From positions 36,637,685 to 36,701,684 of the forward strand of contig ML660201.1 of assembly GCA_007570785.1 (NCBI GenBank): a stretch of DNA of 64,000 nt. The letters run 5' to 3'. Below, in pieces: positions 56,590-64,000 of the stretch. The stretch comes from Antilocapra americana (Eukaryota > Chordata > Mammalia > Artiodactyla > Antilocapridae). The translations under genes and the position numbers were made by a program. The stretch's first letter is position 1. Every line of letters starts with the position of its first letter. The notes under the pieces are model-generated. The model made no database searches. It was not told where the DNA came from and saw nothing but the letters and a program-made list of their open reading frames with translations.

Positions 56590-58060
56590 AAAATTTTGTA
56601 GTGAATAAGATAACATTCTGACAACATTAAAGATAGTTTTAGGGGAAAACACACACACACAAAAACCATGTACAGTCCCAGCCCCTAACACTGCAGTTTT
56701 CATTTCTGCACATCATTTGGTTGTCCTTAAACATGCCTGTTTTTGTACATGGTTACAGTCCATTACACGTCATCTTCACTTCCTTGTAGGTTAAAAAGTT
56801 CTTCTATGTTTCTGTGTCCTCTTCTCCTAATTCTTATAACAGCATGATAGTTTGTCCAAATACCTACACAGCTCCAGACAATGCATTAGGGTCTGGTGGC
56901 AAAGATGTAAGAGCTGACATTTTCTGCTTTTGTGGCAATGCAGGATGTGATATAATACTTCTGCTGAAGTATTGGGCAATCTGCATTTCCAAACATGTGT
57001 GTGTACTATTATTATTTTATGAAAAGCGTATTCATCTCTTTGAGGATTGATTTCTAAATCCCTTCCCTCTGAACTATCCCCCTGCTCCTGCCCTCATCAT
57101 AAATGCTCTGTGGCTAACAAATGGCCTCAGCGTTGCCTGCTTTTACTGTTCACGCACTACTTACCTATTATCTCTTTCAGATCTTATGCTCTAAGTCCTC
57201 TGAAAGCCATTTGATGGTTAACCATAGATAGGCTCCAAATTAAACTCTTGAGCTGAGTTAATTTGATTATGAAACATTATCTTGATTGTGGCAAGTGTCC
57301 AGTTGTCATCTTTTTAATGATACGGGCGTCCATAGCCTGAACTAATTACAACCCAGCTCCATTTCAGGGAGGGTGGCATTGCCTAGCCAGTTTCTCCAAA
57401 CCAGACCTGAGCATATTGATGGTGTGATCACATGTGCTTTCCCTTCCTCAGGCCTTCTGCGGATAAGGTCAGTTTCATCCTCTTTCCCTCCCTGCTCCCG
57501 TGTTAGAGAGAAAGCAGGAGTGATTGGCTAAAATTGCTCCTTAAATTAAATTTTGCCTCCTACCTCCAGGATAATCATGAGCCTGCAAATTAAAGATGCA
57601 GATAATTTTGCAATCGGATTTACATTTTGGTCTGTAATGAGTTTAAAGTATTTTTTTACATGCTTTAGTATTCCCTTTTACGATGCTTTTGTTGGCTTAA
57701 TTTAACTCTGTGGTTTGGTTCATAATTTGTTGTTAGTTTTTCCTCTAGTCTCCATATCCAAAAATCTTCATTTTCTTCATTCCTAGGCTTGTATATATTG
57801 CAGAAAAGACAGTGTTCAATTGGTATAAATAAAAAAACAAAGGTATTCATTCAGTAAAGAGGCTAAAATTGCTTCAGTATCTGTTTAGTGACAAAATGGA
57901 CAGAGAGGCTAAGTAAACTGTATTCTTTGCAAACTCTCACATCTGATTTTACTCTGTATGTGTGTGTATGTGTAGACACAAGTATTCAAGTGTGGTTTAT
58001 TGACATACATACTTAAAATGAAGTAGGTTATTACTTTATAGACCTTAAATGCTTGAAGAA
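56590..58060. other. Unique sequence with candidate conserved block
   Basis: A short (CA)n run lies at 56650-56661. The frame 56814-57050 has no domain. 57060-57680 is repeat-free and described as a finding. Confidence 0.45.
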
Positions 58061-58064
58061 CACT

Positions 58065-58190
58065 CTTAGCCTCAGCTTCCTCCTTTGTCAAATGGAAAGG
58101 TAATAGTTTTTACTGTATGTGGTTGCAGGAATAATTCATCTGATGCTGCTGCAACGTGTTAGCCCATAAGTGTGCCAGTAAGTATCAATG
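58065..58190 (+). repeat. Probable MIR SINE
   Basis: Sense MIR 3' half: 'cttagcctcagcttcctcctttgtcaaatgg', 'tgtggttgcaggaataa', 'gtgccagtaagtatcaatg'. Confidence 0.55.
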
Positions 58191-58388
58191 ATTAATATCA
58201 TGTCCCTTGTCCTGGGAGAGTACAAAGCCTTTTTCATGATCTTAATTTTGAGCAACACAATAAATCCCTAAGTTCATCTGTTTGGGGAAGGCCAAAAGCA
58301 TAAGAATAAAGCTTAGAATTTAGAAAAGTTTCCCAAGCCATATTCTCCTAGCATCCTTTTCCTTCTCAGTCCACCTAGACTGAATGTT

Positions 58389-58606
58389 AGGTGGCTCAGA
58401 TGGTATAGCGTCTGCCTAAAATGTGGGAGACCTGGGTTCGATCCCTGGGTCGGGGAGATCCTCTGGAGAAGGAAATTACAACCGACTCCAGTATTCTTGC
58501 CTGGAAAATCCCATGGATGGAGGAGCCTGGTAGGCTACAGTCCGTGGGGTCGCAGAGAGTTGGACATGGACACGACTGATTGAGCGGCTTCACTTTCACT
58601 TTCTCA
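58389..58606 (+). mobile_element. Bov-tA/Bov-A2-type SINE
   Basis: Starts 'aggtggctcagatggtatag', has B box 'gggttcgatccc', the Bov-A body, and the doubled tail 'ttggacatggacacgactga' plus TTTCACTTTC. The first ten bases of the usual head are missing. Confidence 0.93.
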
Positions 58607-58609
58607 CTG

Positions 58610-59305
58610 ATACTATCTTTATAGTAGATTCTCCTGGTGGCCATTATCTAATAAGCCATGGTGGTTGGTGACCAGTTTTGTATGAGTCAGCTTGCTACCT
58701 CTAGTACCCACTCTGCTTCTTTTCTGCCATCTCTCATGCTAGGAGCCTGCTTGGCCTGAGCCAAAGAAAAGCCTGAAAGTACAAGAAATAAATGCCTTTG
58801 AGACTATCCCTCAACCATTGGGCATTTCAGTAAATATTCCAGTCTTCCATTTTTTTCAGGTACATAATTCTGAATCCATACTGTACACATCTGAGGAGGT
58901 CCTGGCCAAATCAGGTCCTTTGTCTGTGGCAAATTTCATAATGTACCCTTAGATTGGCTTTTACCCCTTCTCCTGTCTTACTCTGTATTCCCCCATCCCT
59001 GCTTTCTGAAATCACCTCCCAAATATTTAAAAACCCCTGCACCTAAACCCTTGTCTCAATCTCTGCCTTCAGGGGAACCTAACCCACGAGAGCCCTAAAA
59101 TCCCCCACTTCCTTGATATTTCTAGGCCCTGCCCATGTAGTCTTTATCCCTGGACCATTTCTCTTTACTTTTTAGTTCAGAGGAAAAAGACATCTCATGA
59201 GTTTTCAAGGCTAGTCTTTTCTTTCATCTTGATTCTGTCACTTCTTAAATTCTCTGGCTCCACAGACTATCATGTCTTATTTACTGCTGCACCTCTAGTG
59301 TAGAA
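58610..59305. other. Unique sequence, no firm feature
   Basis: Text near 59040-59100 ('ctctgccttcaggggaaccta') recalls the end of an old LTR or L1, but not enough to call. Confidence 0.4.
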
Positions 59306-59307
59306 TG

Positions 59308-60162
59308 CTTCAGTTCAGTTCAGTTCAGTCACTCAGTCATGTCCAACTCTTTGTGAGCCCATGAATTGCAGCTCGCCAGGCCTCCCTGTCCATGACCAAC
59401 TCCCAGAGTCTACCCAAACCCATGTCCATAGAGTCGGTGATGCCATTCAGCTACCTCATCCTCTGTCGTCCCCTTCTCCTTGTGCCCCCAATCCTTCCCA
59501 GCATTAGGATCTTTTCCAATGAGTCAACTCTTTGCATGAGGTAGCCAAAGTGTTGAAATTTCAGTTTCAACCTCAGTCCTTCCAATGAACACCCAGGACT
59601 GATCTTCTTTAGGATGGACTGGTTGGATCTTCTTGCAGTCCCAGGGACTCTCAAGAGTCTTCTCCAACACCACAGTTCAAAAGCATCAATTCTTCTGTGC
59701 TCAGCTTTCTTCACCATCCAACTCTCACATCCATACATGACCGCTGGAAAAACCATAGCCTTGACTAGATGGACCTTTGTTGGCAAAGTAATGTCTCTGC
59801 TTTTTAATGTGCTGTCTAGATTGGTCATAACTTTCCTTCCAAGGAGTAAGCAACTTTTAATTTCATGGCTGCAACCACCATCTACAGTGATTTTGGAGCC
59901 CAGAAAAATAAAGTTTGACACTGTTTCCACTGTCCCCTCATCTGTTTGCCATGAAGTGATGGGACCAGATGCCATGATCTTAGTTTTCTGAATCTTGAGC
60001 TTTGAGCCAACTTTTTCACTCTCCTCTTTCACTTTTATCAAGAGGCTCTCTAGTTCTTCTTCGCTTTCTGCCATAAGGGTGGTGTCGTCTGCATATCTGA
60101 GGTTATTGATATTTCTCCTGGAAATCTTGACTCCAGCTTGTGCTTCTTCCAGCTCAAAGCTG
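59308..60162 (-). mobile_element. BovB 3' end with open C-terminal frame
   Basis: An 850-base BovB on the minus strand, with the TTCAG tail at 59309-59329. The frame from 60162 down stays open through reverse transcriptase motif C (YADD at 60084-60095) and the whole C-terminal region (MAESEEELESLL, KTKIMASGPITSW, LKLKFQHFGYLMQR) to about 59451. Everything upstream of motif C is missing, cut at a Bov-tA SINE. This is the best kept BovB frame in the window but not an enzyme. Confidence 0.94.
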
Positions 60163-60357
60163 GTCAGTCATGTCTGACTCTTTGCATCCCCATGGACTGT
60201 AGCCTACCAGGCTCCTCCGTCCATGGAATTTTCCAGGCAAGAGTACTGGAGTGGGTTGCCATTTCTTTCTCCAGGGGATCTTCCTGACCCAGGGATCGAA
60301 CCTGGATCTCCCACACTTTGGGCAGATGCTTTACCAACTGAGCTATGAGGGAAACCT
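60158..60357 (-). mobile_element. Bov-tA SINE joined to BovB
   Basis: Antisense Bov-tA: 'tcagtcatgtctgactcttt', 'aggctcctccgtccatgg', 'gggatcgaacctggatctcc', 'ttaccaactgagctatg'. It follows the BovB without a gap and sits between two opposed BovB copies. Confidence 0.93.
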
Positions 60358-60587
60358 ACTTAGGTCGTAGTAGGAGCTCAACAAATACTTACTGAATGAG
60401 TGAAAGAATTAATTTTTCCCTTTCTCTTGCTTGTATTTTATTTTCTTCCTCTCCACACATACTACTCCCATCATTGGTTCTTTTAGCCTTTCTTTGAAAG
60501 TCCAGAAGTCTTTTGCTTTGGAAGTAAGCATCACTATCTTGATCACAGAGCCTTTCTCTTTATTAGGTGTCCTAGCCAACTCCCAAG

Positions 60588-61391
60588 CTGGAATCAGGAT
60601 TGCCAGGAGAAATATAAACAACTCCAGATAAGCAGATGATACCACTAATGGCAGAAACTGAAGAGGAACTAAAGAGCCTTGTGATGAGGGTGAAAGAGGA
60701 GAAAACTAGTTTGAAACTCAGTGTTTAAAAAACTAAGATTATCACATCCAGTCCCATCACTTCATAGAAAGTAGATGGGGAAAAAGTAGAAGCAGTGACA
60801 GATTTTATTTTCTTGGGTTTCAAAATCACTGTGGATGGTGAATGCAGCCATGAAATTGAAAGATCCTTGCTCCTTGGAAGGAAAGCTATGACAAACCTAG
60901 ACAGCATATTCAAAAGCAGAGACATCATTTTTCCAACAAAGGTCCATATAGTCAAAGCTATGGTTTTTTCTAGTAGTCATGTATGGATGATAGAATTGGA
61001 CCATAAAGAAAAGCACCAGAGAATTGATGCTTTTGAACTGTGATGCTGGAAAAGACTCTTGGGAGACCCTTGGACAGCAATGAGATCCAACCAGTCAATC
61101 CTAAAAGAAATCAACCCTGAATATTCATTGGAAGGACTGATGCTGAAGCTGAAGCTCCAATAGGTTGGCCACCTGATGGGAAGAGTTGACTCACTGGAAA
61201 AGACCCTGATGCTGAGAAAGATTGAGAGCAGGAGGAGGGGTTGACAGAGGATGAGATGATTGGATGGCATCACTGACTCAGTGGACCTGATTTGAGTAAG
61301 CTCTGGGAGATAGTGAAGGACTGGGAAGCTTAGCGTGCTACAGTCCTTGGGGTCACAAAGAGTCAGACACAACTTAGCAACTGAACAACGG
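60588..61391 (+). mobile_element. Plus-strand BovB 3' end, frameshifted
   Basis: Sense BovB beginning in the reverse transcriptase ('aagctggaatcaggattgcc'). The Tyr codon of motif C YADD is a TAA stop at 60629-60631. 60795-61043 holds a short open piece (IFLGFKITVDG, LGRKAM). The end is '...agtcagacacaacttagcaactgaac'. It faces the minus-strand BovB at 59308-60162. Confidence 0.93.
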
Positions 61392-61599
61392 CCAGCTTCC
61401 AGGTCCTTGCCAATTCTGGTCTTCCTTCCATAGCATCTTCTCTTTCTTCAACTCTGTCTCACTTTATCTCTTAGACGCTGCCCGGGTTCTTTGCCTGTTT
61501 AGTTGACTTTTCTTTCCTAGTGTTTTTGCTGGCATGCTTAGCTGATTTTAAATATATCTTTCTGCAGGGTTCCATCTTTTATTCTCTTCTTTTCTGAAA

Positions 61600-61870
61600 T
61601 TATATACCCAACCTGCATTAAGCTGTGACCACCATCTCTTTAGCCATGTTGATATCTAAATCTCCAATCTCTAAATTGACTCTCCTGAGTTCAAAGCTAT
61701 TGTAAACCTCCATCTGCATTCTTACCATGTTTAAGCTGAAATTCATTTTCTTTTCCCCATTTTCACCTCTTTCATCTTTTCCACTACTGCCTTAATTAAT
61801 GGCTTCACTATCTGCGTTGTTTTGTAGTATAGGAGCTTTTGTGTGATCCTTAACTGTCTTCCCTCAACTA
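61600..61870 (+). repeat. L2 LINE fragment, sense
   Basis: Order 'gactctcctgagttcaaagct', 'atgtttaagctgaaattcattttc', 'ttaattaatggcttcactatc', 'gtgatccttaactgtcttcc' matches an internal L2 segment. Confidence 0.6.
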
Positions 61871-61871
61871 T

Positions 61872-62345
61872 TGCTCTCAAGAAATATTTTTGAGTTCCTA
61901 CTGTAAACCAGGCACTGTGCTAGGTGCTAGGGATGCATGGATAAGATAGACCATCAAAGGCTTCCCTGGTGGCTCAGTAGTTTGGAATCTGTCTTGCAGT
62001 GCAAAGACACTGGTTCAGTCCCTGGTCTGGGAAGATTCCACATGCCACAGAGCAACTAAGCCTGTGTGCCATGACTAATGAGCATTCATGATACAACTAT
62101 TGAAGCTTGTGTGCCTAGATCCTGTGCTCCACACTAGGAGAAGCCACCACAATAAGAAGCCTGAACAATGCAATGAGGAGTAGCCCCTGCTTGCCACAAT
62201 TAGAGAGAGTCCGTGTGCTGCACTGATGACCCAGCACAGCCAATAAATAAATAAATAAATAATTTTTTTTAAAAGATAGATTTTCAAGAGACTCCTAGTC
62301 TGATGTAGACATTAATCTGACTTGTTGCACAAATATAGCATTACA
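61872..62345 (-). repeat. L2 LINE fragment, antisense, split by CHR SINE
   Basis: 'ttcctactgtaaaccaggcac', 'tgtgctaggtgctagggatg' before the SINE, and 'gagactcctagtctgatgtag' after it, are antisense L2 3' text. Confidence 0.62.
61958..62272 (+). mobile_element. Full CHR-type SINE with target duplication
   Basis: Head 'ggcttccctggtggctcagt', B box 'tggttcagtccc', body units and the (AAAT)n tail at 62242-62262. Flanks aagataga[cc/tt]-tcaa lie at 61943-61957 and 62273-62287. Confidence 0.94.
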
Positions 62346-62559
62346 AACTGAAGTAATGTGGCTGTGGAAGAAAAGTCCAGTGTACTTTTAGTGCATATCA
62401 TGGACTGAATTTATTGCTTGGACTTGCACAGCTTCCTTTGGGAAGTGTGTCATTTGATCTCAGGTATAAAGGCTGAGTAAAGAAGGAATTAATTAAGAGA
62501 GAGAAGCTCTTCTCTCTTTATCACTAGGCATGGTAGCCATCAAGTTCCATTGATGTTAC

Positions 62560-63420
62560 CTACGAAATGTCCCCGTTTTTCTATTTTCTGTTCTCATTCT
62601 GAACCCTTGCAATTCCCACCTTCACCTCCCACTCCCCGTTCATTGATTTTTACATTGGCTGAATGCTTTACCAAACACAGACCTGACCATTTGTCTTCTT
62701 CCAGCTTAGAATCCTTGATAGCTCACTGGTACTTCCAGGGTAAAATCCCATCCCTCTGGCATGGCAGCCAAAGTCTTTCCAATTTTTGGCTCTGACCTAT
62801 GTTTCTGGTCTCATTTCCTGTCACTCCACAGCATATTGCCTGTAATGTGACCACTGGGAACTTTGCCATTTTCTGAGAATGCCAGGTCCTCATAGCCTTT
62901 CATACCCGAGTTCATTCAGTTTTCAGCTTTGAGTTCTTCTACTTTTCTTTTGTACCTAGTCAGCTCCTGCTGATCCTGTTGTGTGTGTGCTTAGTCGCTT
63001 GGTTGTGTCTGACATTTTGAACCATTTGTACTGTAGCCCTCCAGTCTCTTCGTCTATGGAATTTTTCAGGCAAGAGTACTGGAGTGGGTTGCCATTTCCT
63101 CCTCCAGGGGATCTTCCCCACCGAAGGATGGAACCTGCGTCTCCTGCTTGACAGGTGGATTCTTTACCACTGAGCCGTCAGACATAGACCAGACATAAAT
63201 GTGACAGCCCCTATGAGACTTTTCCTGGCCCCCAATCTTCACCCCCTTATTTATATTTGCACATTTCTCTCCTTAGATTTCCCATCCTTCTGCATTATAT
63301 TAGCTTAGTTGTCTAGAACATTTATTCCGCTGGGGTCAAAATTGTGCTGTGCTCATCTCTCCCTTTCCAGAGCTTGAAATATAGCAGGTGTTTAGTAAAT
63401 ACTAGTAATTGAATTGTCCA
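62560..63420 (+). repeat. L2 LINE, sense, split by Bov-tA
   Basis: Sense L2: 'ccagggtaaaatcccatccc', 'aaagtctttccaatttttgg', 'tgaccactgggaactttgcc', then after the SINE 'gagacttttcctggcccccaatc' and 'gcttgaaatatagcaggtgtttagtaaat', which is the L2 3' end. No frame remains. Confidence 0.72.
62978..63182 (-). mobile_element. Bov-tA SINE in L2
   Basis: Antisense Bov-tA: 'gcttagtcgcttggttgtgtc', 'ctggagtgggttgccatttcc', 'ttctttaccactgagccg'. It divides the L2 at 62560-63420. Confidence 0.93.
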
Positions 63421-64000
63421 TGTGTGAACTGCGTAAGGTAAGCAAAGACACTGTAGATGGGAGGAGAGCTGGAAAAAAAAAAAGCTTGCCCTTCTGCAAT
63501 GAAATGAACTGGTGATCCAAAGCAGGGCTTGACCAAGATACATGTCAGTGGTCCAGGCAGACTAATCATTCGGTATCCCTTCAGCAAGCAAGTGATGTAA
63601 TGGATTTGAGCAGTACTGCTTGTGGAGGATGGTGACAGATTGTAGCACCTGTCCTCCACACCTAGCTTAGCAGAACGAAAGCCCTCTTAAGTGTCGACCC
63701 CTTCTTACATAAAGTAATTTTATTGCCTTCTGTTCCCAAGTTTGCACTCCTCCTCCCCACCTCATTGTCTCATAAAGATATTTTTTTCCCCTTTAAACCT
63801 AATTCCCATCTTGAAGAAATTTCTGTGTTTTTTTTTTTTCCACTGTGTTACTTTTCTGGGGAGTACTTTAGTACCTGTTCTAGATTGCACCCTGTGCAGT
63901 CGTCCTGTTAATGCTGCTCTAATACCAAGGAAGGAACACTTGAGTTGTGCAAAGCTCTTTATCAATACCATACCAATAACCTGTACATAATCCTTTCTCA
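63421..64000. other. Unique sequence to window end
   Basis: Short A and T runs near 63472-63484 and 63827-63840. No exon or nameable repeat is recognised. Confidence 0.5.

Overview
The window is nuclear DNA of a ruminant, almost certainly a bovid (cattle, buffalo, sheep or goat group). The evidence is its repeat content: BovB (RTE-type) LINEs with their GAACT-type 3' tails, Bov-tA and Bov-A2 SINEs (one with an (AGC)n tail), CHR-type tRNA-derived SINEs, ruminant L1 3' ends, and an endogenous-retrovirus LTR that resembles bovine BTLTR1. Older pan-mammalian fossils (MIR, L2, MER2, MER5, old L1M) lie beneath them. Species cannot be fixed from the sequence. I found no protein-coding exon, tRNA, rRNA, CRISPR array or prokaryotic feature that I can support. 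Every reading frame of real length that I could explain belongs to a decayed LINE or is an antisense shadow of one. The window is therefore intergenic or intronic DNA.

Layout. 1-3.4 kb: a BovB 3' end inserted in a MER2 fossil, then an old L1 on the minus strand carrying a short young L1 insertion. 3.4-11.1 kb: CHR SINEs, two same-strand ruminant L1 3' ends (6.2-8.1 kb), a scrambled L1 (10.0-10.5 kb) and an inverted Bov-tA pair. 11-38 kb: mostly unique AT-rich DNA with scattered SINEs, MIR, L2, MER5 and hAT fossils, an (AT)23 microsatellite and an ERV LTR at about 37 kb. 38.4-42.6 kb: an old plus-strand L1 that holds a plus-strand BovB scrap, itself split by a near full-length minus-strand BovB. 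43.9-47.8 kb: a short L1 with a perfect 16-base target duplication, then a decayed L1 split by a BovB with an 11-base duplication and by a SINE. 50.2-50.8 kb: a minus-strand solo LTR. 51-56.6 kb: L1, SINE, MIR, hAT and L2 layers. 59.3-61.4 kb: two BovB copies facing each other with a SINE between. 61.6-63.4 kb: L2 pieces in alternating orientation, split by a CHR and a Bov-tA SINE.

Nothing here works together as a gene system. BovB is known to supply the retrotransposition machinery for Bov-tA/Bov-A2, whose 3' ends derive from it, and all BovB copies here are broken. The most notable signal is a 255-base stretch that is letter-for-letter identical between two BovB copies 7.26 kb apart, although their flanks differ by roughly 13 percent by eye. 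This pattern points to gene conversion. Several repeat-free blocks (about 32.6-33.0, 48.5-48.9, 54.3-55.0 and 57.1-57.7 kb) are the best places to look for conserved regulatory elements, but that is inference only.
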